Assembly: GCA_016779165.1 (NCBI GenBank)
Contig: JADHOE010000015.1
Location: 1-32,938, forward strand
From: Candidatus Margulisiibacteriota bacterium
Lineage (GTDB): Bacteria; Margulisbacteria; Marinamargulisbacteria; UBA817
Length of the DNA stretch: 32,938 nt
Reading direction: 5' to 3'
Part shown: positions 11,558-19,908 of the stretch, one piece after another
How positions within the stretch are numbered: the first letter of the stretch is position 1
Layout: each line of letters opens with the position of its first letter
The notes under the pieces: generated by a model
The model's database searches: none
What the model saw: only the letters and a program-made list of their open reading frames with translations
Told to the model about the DNA's origin: nothing
Position numbers and translations under genes: made by a program

Positions 11558-12378
11558 AACGCTTGCTCCAAATAATGCAACCTTAATGAAAACCCAAACG
11601 CATTTGACGTGCAATTAAATGCACGCAATACAGAATCATAACGCCCCCCCGACCCAATGACTTTACCAAAAGATCGGCTAACCACATCGAAAAAAACCCC
11701 ATTGTACGTTGAATCATCTTTGAATAGCCCAACATTTACAAACACATTGGTCATGCCCACATCAACTAATTGCGTCAGTAAGGCCAATAAATCGGGTGAT
11801 TTTTCAGCCAAATCGGCCCCACCTTTTCTTGGAATCTCAGGCAATAAATGAACTTCGCCTTTACGCAATGCTTCGCGATGATGGGTTGTCATATTGGCGT
11901 ATAACTGTGGGTGTGACACATGGATTTCAATATCGTTAAGTCCAACGGCCGCACAAATATCATGTACCATACGTATCATTTGAATTTCTTCTTTCTGGGA
12001 AATTTCCCCCACTTGCTCACACCCAAATTGGAAAATTTCTGTCTCACCCAACAAGGGGTCTTTTCTAAATACAGGATCGTGATAGTACAATTTAATGGGC
12101 ATCGCATCTAACAATCGTGTGGATGCAATTCGAGCAATGGATGTGGTGTGATCAGGCCTTAAAACCAACGGTGTGCCAGCCCCATCATAAAATCGAATGC
12201 AATCGTTGGCCAAGGCACCCAGCCCTTTCTCTAAAAAGTTAAAATTTTCCAGCACTGGGGTAATGATTCTCTGGTACTGATGTTGCTTAACAACCGTGGT
12301 CATGCAATCAATTAGATGGTCTCGCTTTTTAATATCTTCGGGCAAGTAATCCCTAAACCCCATGGGAAGCTGTTTCAT
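11539..12378 (-). CDS. hisZ: ATP phosphoribosyltransferase regulatory subunit HisZ
   Basis: A catalytically inactive relative of histidyl-tRNA synthetase that forms the allosteric part of the HisG-HisZ complex. The 279 residues show the class II synthetase core (MGFRDYLPEDIKKR near the start, LRPDHTTSIARI about residues 73-84, and GGRYDSVLRAF near the C-terminus). They lack the C-terminal anticodon-binding domain of HisRS. Its position immediately before short-form hisG confirms HisZ over HisS. No strong Shine-Dalgarno is seen. TTGAAA and GATAAT on the minus strand within the 42-base gap to the exonuclease gene are weak promoter candidates with unusual spacing. Confidence 0.9.
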   Translation of the reverse strand: MKQLPMGFRDYLPEDIKKRDHLIDCMTTVVKQHQYQRIITPVLENFNFLEKGLGALANDCIRFYDGAGTPLVLRPDHTTSIARIASTRLLDAMPIKLYYHDPVFRKDPLLGETEIFQFGCEQVGEISQKEEIQMIRMVHDICAAVGLNDIEIHVSHPQLYANMTTHHREALRKGEVHLLPEIPRKGGADLAEKSPDLLALLTQLVDVGMTNVFVNVGLFKDDSTYNGVFFDVVSRSFGKVIGSGGRYDSVLRAFNCTSNAFGFSLRLHYLEQALCRQTP

Positions 12379-12420
12379 AGGTTACAGATTATCATAGGTC
12401 CGACCCTTTTCAATACCCCC

Positions 12421-14718
12421 TCAAATAAAATCGGCCAATACCCGTTGGTAACCGGCATCCACCATTACCACTACAGGTGCTATCTGATGCATGTTTGTGG
12501 CCAATATTTGAGCATGCATGGCGGTAGAAAATTCTTTTTGAATATAAGTATCATGGCATTCTCCAGAATGCGACAGCCGCGCATTGTGAATGGGCTGATA
12601 CAAATCAATCGTAAAAAATTCTGGGAAAATGATTTTGGATATGTCGCCCATACTTTCCCCACAATCAATGCGATGCACGAAGTCATGGTACAAAAACCAC
12701 TGAGTCGTTGATGGCTTGTCCAATTTAAATGGGGAACGAAGTTGATGCTTCCAAACCCGCATCTGCTTTTTAGAAAATAACACAATGGCAACTTTGTTTT
12801 CCTTCGCTTCCTCTGAAACAGTTAGTACCGCTTTTTTGGATGATATGCATTTAACAGAAATATTAAATGCGTCAAACGAATGGCCGGATTCCCCTGTAAT
12901 AGCCACTGATTGGCCAATCGACTCCGCCACCACATCTTGCATCTGTGGCCCACAAAGGGGCTGGTGCACCAGCAATCGCTGGCAAGACGATACCAACCGA
13001 ACATAAAACTCATGTTCATTTATGTTTTTAATCACCAATTTGCAATTGGCAGCTTTGTGCTTAACAGGGGCTTCAATGTACAGTACTTTTTTTGAGGCAT
13101 CCGATAAAAATGCCGATGCACATTGCGCCAATGATTCAAAAGAATATACCAGATCAAAAACCCAATGCCCCAAATCGGGGGTAATGTAAAACGAAATTTT
13201 TTTCAGAAGCCCAACCAGTTTCTGAATATTATGAATGACCATATTAATTGACCCAATCAACTCTTGCCACTCCATGGTTTCCACAACGTTTTGATTAATC
13301 AGCACCTGCCGATGTTCATGATTAAAAATGGCGACCGATAAAATATCCACCAAATAATCCGCCTTTTGAAACAATTGAATTTTTTCCTCATGAATTGCCT
13401 GTGCGACGCTTTTCAAGCGTGCAAAATCCTGAACAAACATCAAATTATCCTGGCCGATTGACGATAAGTATTCAATAACATAGGCCAGGTTTAACATCAA
13501 TTTCAATGACCGCTTAATTAACCTAAACGAAAATACCACTTCGTTTTTTTTGGATACATATTGGTTAAAATGAATAAATTGACGCAGCACCACACAAACA
13601 GACGTCAGGGACTGAGGCAAGTGATCCATCACCAAAATTAACGCATCATAATGGCAGCCAACCACACGGGATTCGGCAAACAAACGTACCATTTGTTGCT
13701 CTATAAACGTTGCCATCACCATCGGATGCGTATCAAACACATCCACTATGGTTTGATTGTATCGCTGCATCAACTGATCATTTAAATCAGTTAAACGAAA
13801 TGTATTGGTTTGGCGCAGCCAATTCATAACCGCCACAATTTCTACCACTTCCATGTGCGATGCCCGTTGATTCGTAAGCATGGGGTAAAGCCTGGAAATT
13901 TTATGAGGGAATGCATACAATGTGGGGTCCAAAATGTAGGGGTGATTCGATGACTGCCAATGGTTTGTCACAACCAAATGGTACGCATTATTCGCAATAT
14001 GCGTGGTAAAAAGCGCCTCTGACGAATCTGAAATCAACTGTAACTTCGGATGGTTATCCTTACCAAAAGGCACATGTTTCAACGATTTTTTAATAGGCTC
14101 TTGGTCGTTTTTTGGTGAAGATACAGTGTAAATCATGCTTAAAAAGCCAACCAATAAGCGAATAGACCTTAAACTCGAATGCGTTAAAAATGCCAGTTCC
14201 TTTGACTCCATTAATATGCGGCGCTCTTTCACATAAAAAATAATCAATTTGGCCAACCCTAGCGCATCTTCTTTTGCACGATGCGATACAGTGGATCGCA
14301 ATCCGTAGCCATCCAATAACCGCTGCAATTGCAACGTTTGTGCACATGGGTCCATTATTTTCACAATATCCTGCGAGTCAACCCAGTCAAATAATTTTGG
14401 CTGAATATTTAACCAAGCGCAAAATGATTCATAGCTTAAACAATCCAATTGTGCATTATGCGCAACTATGGTTGAATCGCCAATAAACGCGTAAAAATCG
14501 TCCGTGATTTCTTTAAATTCTGGAGCTTGGCTTAACTCACTTTCTGTAATGCCCGTGAGCTTTAAAACAAAGGAAGACACCACATCCACAGGTCGAACAA
14601 GGGTATGATAACTGTTGCCAATGGTACCGTTCACAACTTCCACACATCCAATTTCCATGATGTATGATTTTCCATTCACTGGATAGGTTTCAAAATCAAG
14701 AACAACAAAGCGGTTCAT
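12421..14718 (-). CDS. DinG-like protein: intact DEDDh exonuclease joined to a helicase domain lacking its motifs
   Basis: The first about 165 of 765 residues are a DnaQ-type 3'-5' exonuclease with all five DEDDh residues: D8 and E10 (LDFET), D92 (AHNAQLD), H146 and D151 (HRAKEDA). The rest follows, by hand alignment, the order of the XPD-like helicase in Gram-positive-type DinG, but the ATPase motifs are gone. LVVTNHWQSSNHPYIL (248-263) stands where 'VEAGTGTGKSLAYLL' is expected. VVLRQFIHFN (376-385) replaces 'IIDEAHHLE', HQPLCG (585-590) replaces 'TSATLT', and AQILATNMHQI (736-746) replaces the 'QGxGRLIR' region. Linking parts, such as RVVGCHYDALIL (351-362) and AIVLFSKKQMRVWKHQL (644-660), still match. 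The frame is unbroken. TATTAT lies 7 bases before the ATG on the minus strand. Confidence 0.75.
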   Translation of the reverse strand: MNRFVVLDFETYPVNGKSYIMEIGCVEVVNGTIGNSYHTLVRPVDVVSSFVLKLTGITESELSQAPEFKEITDDFYAFIGDSTIVAHNAQLDCLSYESFCAWLNIQPKLFDWVDSQDIVKIMDPCAQTLQLQRLLDGYGLRSTVSHRAKEDALGLAKLIIFYVKERRILMESKELAFLTHSSLRSIRLLVGFLSMIYTVSSPKNDQEPIKKSLKHVPFGKDNHPKLQLISDSSEALFTTHIANNAYHLVVTNHWQSSNHPYILDPTLYAFPHKISRLYPMLTNQRASHMEVVEIVAVMNWLRQTNTFRLTDLNDQLMQRYNQTIVDVFDTHPMVMATFIEQQMVRLFAESRVVGCHYDALILVMDHLPQSLTSVCVVLRQFIHFNQYVSKKNEVVFSFRLIKRSLKLMLNLAYVIEYLSSIGQDNLMFVQDFARLKSVAQAIHEEKIQLFQKADYLVDILSVAIFNHEHRQVLINQNVVETMEWQELIGSINMVIHNIQKLVGLLKKISFYITPDLGHWVFDLVYSFESLAQCASAFLSDASKKVLYIEAPVKHKAANCKLVIKNINEHEFYVRLVSSCQRLLVHQPLCGPQMQDVVAESIGQSVAITGESGHSFDAFNISVKCISSKKAVLTVSEEAKENKVAIVLFSKKQMRVWKHQLRSPFKLDKPSTTQWFLYHDFVHRIDCGESMGDISKIIFPEFFTIDLYQPIHNARLSHSGECHDTYIQKEFSTAMHAQILATNMHQIAPVVVMVDAGYQRVLADFI

Positions 14719-14744
14719 GAGCTTAATAATAGCACTTCACACAC

Positions 14745-15629
14745 TCAAATTCCCAATGCATTGGCAAACCGTTGGATGCCCCCACGTTGCGATGGCACGT
14801 AACATAAAAATCGATCATGCCCCGTTAAATCACGAATCACCAACAATTCAGTATCTGGAAAGCTCTCCAAAATACGCTGGCGTTGATTGCAACCAATTTC
14901 ACACAATAGAATGGCAGAATGGGCAATTGATACCTCAACCAATTGAAAAATAATGGATAACCCATGCTTGTCAGCCACCAAGGCCTCTTTTGGCTCTCTA
15001 AGCACTCGCCTATCCAACCCTTGATACTCATCTTCAGCGACATATGGCGGATTTGAAACAATAATTACATTATCAGTTGAAGACCACTCTGGAACACCAT
15101 CAAAAAAATCTCCTTGGCTAAATACCACATTGTCTAATCCCATACTTGCCATATTGCGTTGAGCAGTTTCAATGGCACGATGCGATATATCCCACCCACG
15201 AAACATTCGTCTCGGAAATTGTTTGGCCAACTCCAATGAAATCACCCCTGAACCAACACCACACTCAACAATCGATGGATGACTATTGATATCACAATCA
15301 ATAACTGCAGCAGCTATCGCCACCAATTCCTCGGTTTCAGGGCGAGGAATCAATACCCCTTGCTGAACAGCATACATCTGTCCATTAAACATTGCCGTCC
15401 CCAATGCATAGGCCAAAGGCATGCCATTCTTGCATGCATCTAGCGCTAAAAAAACAGCGGCTTCCTTTTCTTTGGTAATGGGCTCATCCCGTGCCAATAG
15501 GTTGATATAGGTATCTGAACATACATGCTCTATAACAAACAAAGCCGTTAAATCGTAATCATCAACATCACTCCCCAATAAATATTGCTTGGCCTTTTGG
15601 TACAACTGTTGGACAGTGTTAGTTGGCAA
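14745..15629 (-). CDS. prmC: Release-factor glutamine methyltransferase PrmC
   Basis: Methylates the GGQ glutamine of peptide release factors using SAM. The 294 residues have an N-terminal helical domain (about 1-85), the SAM motif [10 protein letters not shown] (122-131) and the catalytic NPPY (193-196) in [11 protein letters not shown]. Immediately preceding it is its substrate gene prfA, the classic pairing. The start codon is TTG at 15629, overlapping the end of prfA by 11 bases. No ATG lies near, and no ribosome binding site is evident, so initiation probably depends on prfA translation. A second TTG at 15605 is an alternative start. Confidence 0.93.
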   Translation of the reverse strand: MPTNTVQQLYQKAKQYLLGSDVDDYDLTALFVIEHVCSDTYINLLARDEPITKEKEAAVFLALDACKNGMPLAYALGTAMFNGQMYAVQQGVLIPRPETEELVAIAAAVIDCDINSHPSIVECGVGSGVISLELAKQFPRRMFRGWDISHRAIETAQRNMASMGLDNVVFSQGDFFDGVPEWSSTDNVIIVSNPPYVAEDEYQGLDRRVLREPKEALVADKHGLSIIFQLVEVSIAHSAILLCEIGCNQRQRILESFPDTELLVIRDLTGHDRFLCYVPSQRGGIQRFANALGI

Positions 15630-16683
15630 CTGATTTTAACTTTTCAACACGGTCGGCCTTCATTAAGGCAGAAATAATGGGGCCAATATCACCTTGCATA
15701 ATTCGATCAAGGGCGTGAAGGGTTAAGCCAATTCGGTGATCGGTTACTCGGCCTTGCGGATAATTGTAGGTTCTAATTTTTTCTGATCGATCCCCACTGC
15801 CAACTTGTGATTTTCGCAGGTCTGATTCTTTTTTTCGCTTCTCGATTAATTGTTGCTCATAAATGCGTGATCGTAACAGCCGCATGGCCTTTTCTTTATT
15901 TTGAAATTGCGACCGCTCATCCTGACAAGCCACCACCACGTTGGTTGGTAAATGGGTTAAACGTACCGCTGAACTGGTTTTGTTCACATGTTGCCCACCT
16001 GCACCTGATGCACGATACGTATCCACTCGAATGTCTTTCATATTAAGCTCAACATCAACCTCTTCAGCCTCTGGCAATACAGCCACGGTTGCTGCCGACG
16101 TATGAATTCGCCCAGAACTTTCAGTAGCAGGCACTCGCTGAACTCGATGCGTTCCAATTTCAAACTTCAATTCGCTGTATACCCCTTGCCCACTTACGGT
16201 AAAAGACACCTCTTTAATGCCACCCATTTCTGTTAAATGCTGAGAAATAATCTCAAAACTCCATCCCCTTTTTTCGCAATATCGTTCATACATGTTAAGC
16301 AAATCTTCAGCAAATAAGGCCGCTTCATCGCCCCCGGTGCCCTGGCGTATTTCTATGATGGCGTTTCGATAGTCGTTTGGGTCCTTTGGAATCAGAAAAA
16401 ACTGTAAATCATCGTCTATTTCAGCTAATGTTGCATTTAAGTCCACCAGCTCTTCTTTGGCCATGTCCTTCATTTCGGGATCATTTAAAAGATCCATGGC
16501 ATCATTTTTTTGTTGGGTCAAATTTTTGAATAACCTGTACTTCTCAACAAAGGTTTTTAGCTCAGTATACCGCTGTGATAACACACGGTATTTGGCTTGA
16601 TTGGCAATTACTTCAGGGTCAGAAAGTTGCCTTTCAACATCCTCGTACTGATGCTCTATTTCATCATAGGAGGCATTTCCCAT
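15619..16683 (-). CDS. prfA: Peptide chain release factor 1
   Basis: Recognises UAA and UAG stop codons and triggers peptide release. In the 354 residues, the GGQ loop is at 229-231 ([17 protein letters not shown]) and the stop-codon tripeptide P185-A-T187 lies in [14 protein letters not shown], the PxT type of RF1 rather than the SPF of RF2. The coiled N-terminal domain covers about 1-100. It starts 5 bases after the rpmE stop and overlaps prmC, giving the operon rpmE-prfA-prmC. Confidence 0.96.
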   Translation of the reverse strand: MGNASYDEIEHQYEDVERQLSDPEVIANQAKYRVLSQRYTELKTFVEKYRLFKNLTQQKNDAMDLLNDPEMKDMAKEELVDLNATLAEIDDDLQFFLIPKDPNDYRNAIIEIRQGTGGDEAALFAEDLLNMYERYCEKRGWSFEIISQHLTEMGGIKEVSFTVSGQGVYSELKFEIGTHRVQRVPATESSGRIHTSAATVAVLPEAEEVDVELNMKDIRVDTYRASGAGGQHVNKTSSAVRLTHLPTNVVVACQDERSQFQNKEKAMRLLRSRIYEQQLIEKRKKESDLRKSQVGSGDRSEKIRTYNYPQGRVTDHRIGLTLHALDRIMQGDIGPIISALMKADRVEKLKSVAN

Positions 16684-16688
16684 AATGC

Positions 16689-16925
16689 TTATTTATTTAA
16701 TTTTTCGTACTTCTTCTTAAATTTTTCAACCCGGCCTTCAGCATCAACGATCTTCTTTTCGCCGGTAAAAAATGGATGGCAATTCGCACAAATGTCAACA
16801 CGCACACTTTCTAGTGTTGATCCTGTTTGGTATTCCGCACCACAAGCACAAGTAGCAACCACATCACTATGATAATCAAAAGTCATGTTAAATTTTTTTT
16901 CTTTAGGTTTCATTTGTTTAGACAT
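16689..16925 (-). CDS. rpmE: 50S ribosomal protein L31, zinc-binding type
   Basis: A 78-residue ribosomal protein with the zinc-binding cysteines C26, C28, C46 and C49 (CACG and CANCH), so it is the C+ form that depends on zinc. [20 protein letters not shown] is the conserved C-terminal block. About ten lysine-rich residues extend the N-terminus compared with E. coli L31; the internal ATG at codon 5 is an alternative start. It heads the prfA-prmC operon. Confidence 0.95.
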   Translation of the reverse strand: MSKQMKPKEKKFNMTFDYHSDVVATCACGAEYQTGSTLESVRVDICANCHPFFTGEKKIVDAEGRVEKFKKKYEKLNK

Positions 16926-16936
16926 TATAAATACGA

Positions 16937-16965
16937 AATTTAATGCTTTATAGCGTATTTGTCAA
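16937..16965 (-). promoter_or_regulatory. Predicted promoter of rpmE-prfA-prmC
   Basis: A perfect TTGACA on the minus strand (16965-16960) is followed after 17 bases by TAAATT (16942-16937). The rpmE ATG lies 11 bases further on, so the leader would be only about 5 bases and no Shine-Dalgarno fits. Confidence 0.5.
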
Positions 16966-17085
16966 TATAAAGCCGGGTCTTTTTATCCCAATCTCCATGT
17001 AAAGTCAGCCCCATTTTATACACAACGCCAAAAAACAGCTAATAATCTTATGTTTTTAAAAACAATATGGTATTATTGGTTTAAC

Positions 17086-17541
17086 ATGTTGTTAGAACGA
17101 CTTAATGGCCAACCTGAAAATGTTGAATTTAACATTCCTTGCATGTCTGACTATGTTGGGGTTGTTCGTTTGGCCGTTTCTGGGCTTGCTACCCGAATGA
17201 ACTTTTCGATTGAGGAAATTGAAGACATTAAAATTGCCGTTTCTGAAGCCTGCACTAATTCAGTTCAATATGCATTTGACAATCCTGAAAATGAGCGTGT
17301 GTTCATCTCCTTCAACTTATTCAAAGATAAACTTGAGATTATCATTAAAGACAATGGAAAAGGGTTCAACATTGATCAACTTGAACGCACTCCCATTGAG
17401 AATCGAAATTTAGATGATATTGATGAGACCGTTCCTCGATTGGGCCTTGGGATAACATTCATTAAAAGTTTGATGGATGAAACCACCATTACCTCAGAAC
17501 CAGGTAAGGGAACAACCATTCAAATGGCCAAACACATTTAA
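17086..17541 (+). CDS. RsbW-like anti-sigma factor / serine-protein kinase
   Basis: A GHKL-fold kinase of the RsbW/SpoIIAB family. It shows IP..DYVGVVRLAVSGLATRM, the N box EDIKIAVSEACTNSVQYAF, the G1 box DNGKGF and the G2 box LGLGITF, all close to Bacillus RsbW. Such proteins bind a sigma factor, or phosphorylate an STAS anti-anti-sigma partner. No RsbV or sigma gene is in the window. An ATG at 17050 would add 12 residues (a hydrophobic, Trp/Tyr-rich start). I chose 17086 because it fits the family start, and TATTAT lies 9 bases before it; neither start has a Shine-Dalgarno. The next gene starts 3 bases after its stop. Confidence 0.88.
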   Translation: MLLERLNGQPENVEFNIPCMSDYVGVVRLAVSGLATRMNFSIEEIEDIKIAVSEACTNSVQYAFDNPENERVFISFNLFKDKLEIIIKDNGKGFNIDQLERTPIENRNLDDIDETVPRLGLGITFIKSLMDETTITSEPGKGTTIQMAKHI

Positions 17542-17544
17542 TGA

Positions 17545-17835
17545 ATGCTTCTAAACATTATTCCCATTCTTATTTTTTTACCTTTCATTACCATTTTTTA
17601 TAAGAAACGACTACAAACCATTACCAACCCCACCCTTGCGTCACTGGGTGCCATCGCCCTATCATTGCTTTCTTTAAACCCGATTGGACTTTTCATTGGC
17701 ACAGTTGGCATGATTGCATTGCCAAAACTCAAAAACCGTGGGGAATCTTTTTCATCATCAATTTGCGCAAAATGTGGTACCTTATCTAATAAGGGGGAAT
17801 CCACATGCCGTCAGTGCGACAATATTTTACATTAG
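17545..17835 (+). CDS. Small membrane protein with C-terminal zinc ribbon
   Basis: A 96-residue protein I cannot assign to a family. It shows two hydrophobic segments (about 4-18 and 31-59) and a C-terminal four-cysteine ribbon, C74-x2-C77 and C88-x2-C91 (CAKCGTLSNKGESTCRQC). The ribbon should lie on the opposite side of a short linker from the membrane part, probably in the cytoplasm. It starts 3 bases after the RsbW-like gene and overlaps the PilB-like gene by 31 bases, so all three are almost certainly one operon. Confidence 0.7.
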   Translation: MLLNIIPILIFLPFITIFYKKRLQTITNPTLASLGAIALSLLSLNPIGLFIGTVGMIALPKLKNRGESFSSSICAKCGTLSNKGESTCRQCDNILH

Positions 17836-19085
17836 CCGATATTAAAACCCAGGGAGAATTTTCAGCAACAACATACCACAACGATCTGCATGACCATGTT
17901 CACTGTTTAGCCAATAGCCTTGGCGTTGCCTTATACAATAACCCCATTGCACCCCAAGCAACATTTACATATGGGCCAAATGCCATAGTGAATGCACTCA
18001 TGAATCAATTTTTTCTGATCACATTACCTGGGCAACAGTTGGTGATCACCTGCAACCCCCATCATTCAGCCATTCAACACGCGCATAGCTCTGACTCAAT
18101 TTGTTTAACAACACCTGAGCATTTTTTGCACTTGTTGGCCAACCAAAACCACAACAATCCAATTGAAGGGCTGTGGCACCTGTGCCATTTTTTAGCGGAT
18201 CATTTACACAGTAGTGACATTCATATTTGCCAACGAAACGGCCTTCAGTTTAATCAAAATGGTCATTTTCAATTTTTACTCCCCTTACCTGAAGCAGTGC
18301 TACAAAAGCTCATTTACGTTATTAAACTTAAGGGATTAATGGACCCATCATCCACAAAAAAACCACAAGATGGCGCGTATCGGTTTATCTTTAATGCCCT
18401 TCAGTTGGATGGTCGAATTGCAAGCCTTCCAACACGCCAAGGCGAGCTAATTAGCCTGCGCTTATTTCACCAAAACCAACAGTTAAATACACTTGAAGAC
18501 CTCGGGTTTTCGTTGAATAAAATTACCCATATTCGACAACTTCTAACGCATAAAAATGGCCTTATTTTGGTTACCGGCTCAACAGGTGCTGGCAAAACAA
18601 CAACGCTTTATTCGATGCTGAATGAACTGGAGGGGCGTCATATCATTACCCTTGAAGACCCCATTGAAAAAATCATTCCCCATGCCAACCAAACGGCCAT
18701 TAATCAAATGCAAGGGTATGCCTTGGATACCGCCCTAAAAGCCATTTTAAGGCACAACCCGGATGTCATTGCAATTGGTGAAATAAGAGATGAAAAAACC
18801 GCCAATGCGGTAATTAATGCCGCATATTCTGGGCATTTAATTTTAGCATCCCTTCATACCAATAGCATTGAAACGACATTGCTTCGATTATTAAACTTGG
18901 GAGTTAGCCCGTTTTTAATGAGTTATTGTTTGCGAGGCATTATTGCTCAATCACTGACACAATTCAACAACAAGCAACAGTTAACTAGTGACGTATTTAT
19001 TTGCAAGACCCCGCCAACGATTATTAATAATATTAACGAGGATTTACCAACATTTTTAGAAAAAAATATTCGAATAACTGAATAA
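17805..19085 (+). CDS. PilB/GspE-type secretion or pilus ATPase
   Basis: A hexameric motor ATPase of the type II secretion/type IV pilus family, 426 residues. The N-terminal part (1-130) is unassigned. SSDIHI (136-141) begins the N2 domain, Walker A is GSTGAGKT (258-265), the Asp box is ITLEDPIEKI (281-290), Walker B is DVIAIGEIRDE (320-330) and the His box is SGHLILASLHT (342-352). The four-cysteine zinc module usual near the C-terminus of GspE/PilB is absent, and the protein ends soon after GIIAQSL. The start is firm despite the 31-base overlap with the previous gene: AAGGGGG lies 7 bases before the ATG. No platform or pilin genes are nearby, so pilus versus secretion cannot be decided. Confidence 0.88.
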   Translation: MPSVRQYFTLADIKTQGEFSATTYHNDLHDHVHCLANSLGVALYNNPIAPQATFTYGPNAIVNALMNQFFLITLPGQQLVITCNPHHSAIQHAHSSDSICLTTPEHFLHLLANQNHNNPIEGLWHLCHFLADHLHSSDIHICQRNGLQFNQNGHFQFLLPLPEAVLQKLIYVIKLKGLMDPSSTKKPQDGAYRFIFNALQLDGRIASLPTRQGELISLRLFHQNQQLNTLEDLGFSLNKITHIRQLLTHKNGLILVTGSTGAGKTTTLYSMLNELEGRHIITLEDPIEKIIPHANQTAINQMQGYALDTALKAILRHNPDVIAIGEIRDEKTANAVINAAYSGHLILASLHTNSIETTLLRLLNLGVSPFLMSYCLRGIIAQSLTQFNNKQQLTSDVFICKTPPTIINNINEDLPTFLEKNIRITE

Positions 19086-19166
19086 ATGACCCCTTGTGCA
19101 ACTTGTAAGAGGCGATTTGGGCATGATATCCTCTAGTTAATTCCATGAATTAGGAGAACCCCCCAA

Positions 19167-19730
19167 ATGAAAAATTATTTAATTTTAGGTATAGCCACCA
19201 TCATTTTCACTTTTTCGCCTTCAACACAGGCCGCTGGAAAAAACATCAAGTTTGGGATGTCGATTCCCCGATTAACATTGGTAGAATATGAGCAGAAATT
19301 AGGCATTCCATTGCTGTCTGCATACATTAATTACGGCACAGGAAGCCCTAAAATAGAATCACAAAAAACATCCATAAGCGGGGTGGGACTCGGCGCTCGT
19401 CTCAATATTCCAATCTTAGGGTATATCGGATTGGGTTACGGAATGCTCAATGTTGATTATAGCTATATTGAACCAACACAAAAAGTCAGTATTAATGCCG
19501 GATCAAGGGTAGATGTTGATGGATCAATGAATGGTCTTGTTATTGAATATGGAAAAACATTTAGCATCGGTCCAGTTTTAATTGGTGGGTCGTTAGGGGC
19601 TCTATTGGGTAAACCATCCCTAACTGGCAAGGTAAATGGCATAAAGGTGACATCTAGTGAGATTGATGCCGGCTTGGCAAACGTAGAATGGTTACCTCAA
19701 GTTGGGTTCTACTTGGGCTATTCGTTTTAA
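19167..19730 (+). CDS. Outer-membrane beta-barrel-like protein
   Basis: A 187-residue exported protein of unknown function. It has a Sec signal peptide ending STQA before AGK (about residue 23), alternating strands rich in Gly and Tyr (GLGARLNIPILGYIGLGYG), and a C-terminal GFYLGYSF ending in Phe, as recognised by the BAM complex. The ribosome binding site AGGAG is 9 bases before the ATG. It looks like a small eight-stranded barrel, but that is inferred. Confidence 0.75.
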   Translation: MKNYLILGIATIIFTFSPSTQAAGKNIKFGMSIPRLTLVEYEQKLGIPLLSAYINYGTGSPKIESQKTSISGVGLGARLNIPILGYIGLGYGMLNVDYSYIEPTQKVSINAGSRVDVDGSMNGLVIEYGKTFSIGPVLIGGSLGALLGKPSLTGKVNGIKVTSSEIDAGLANVEWLPQVGFYLGYSF

Positions 19731-19788
19731 CGAAACCAGGTGACGACCACACCAATTCATTTGTTCATCTACAACGTATGACAAGGCC

Positions 19789-19908
19789 ATGCGAAAAATA
19801 GTACCCAATACACCAGGTATATGGTTACTGAATGGCATTAAACAAATGCCCAATCGTGGTAAAGGACCGTTGTTCAAGCCAGTAAAAATGAGTATGATTG
19901 ATGTATGA
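19789..19908 (+). CDS. Possible 39-residue small protein overlapping the lysS start
   Basis: A frame beginning at ATG 19789 encodes a short basic peptide (MRKIVPNTPG ... KMSMIDV) and stops at 19906-19908, giving a four-base ATGA overlap with the lysS ATG at 19905. A weak AAGG precedes the start by 2 bases. The overlap is what one expects of translational coupling, but the lysS promoter predicted at 19870-19898 lies inside the frame and would explain the region without it. No family is recognised. Confidence 0.25.
   Translation: MRKIVPNTPGIWLLNGIKQMPNRGKGPLFKPVKMSMIDV
19870..19898 (+). promoter_or_regulatory. Predicted promoter of lysS, leaderless geometry
   Basis: TTGTTC (19870-19875) and TATGAT (19893-19898) are 17 bases apart. 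TATGAT ends 6 bases before the lysS ATG at 19905, the same spacing as at tyrS and queE, and there is no Shine-Dalgarno sequence. Confidence 0.5.

Noticed and set aside
10916-11614. hisG starting at 11614
   Set aside because: The extra 19 residues lie within hisZ, do not match the HisG family, and the inner ATG at 11557 has a ribosome binding site.
12421-14718. Pseudogene call for the DinG-like gene
   Set aside because: The frame is intact over 765 codons and the exonuclease residues are complete, so loss of the helicase motifs looks like change of function rather than decay.
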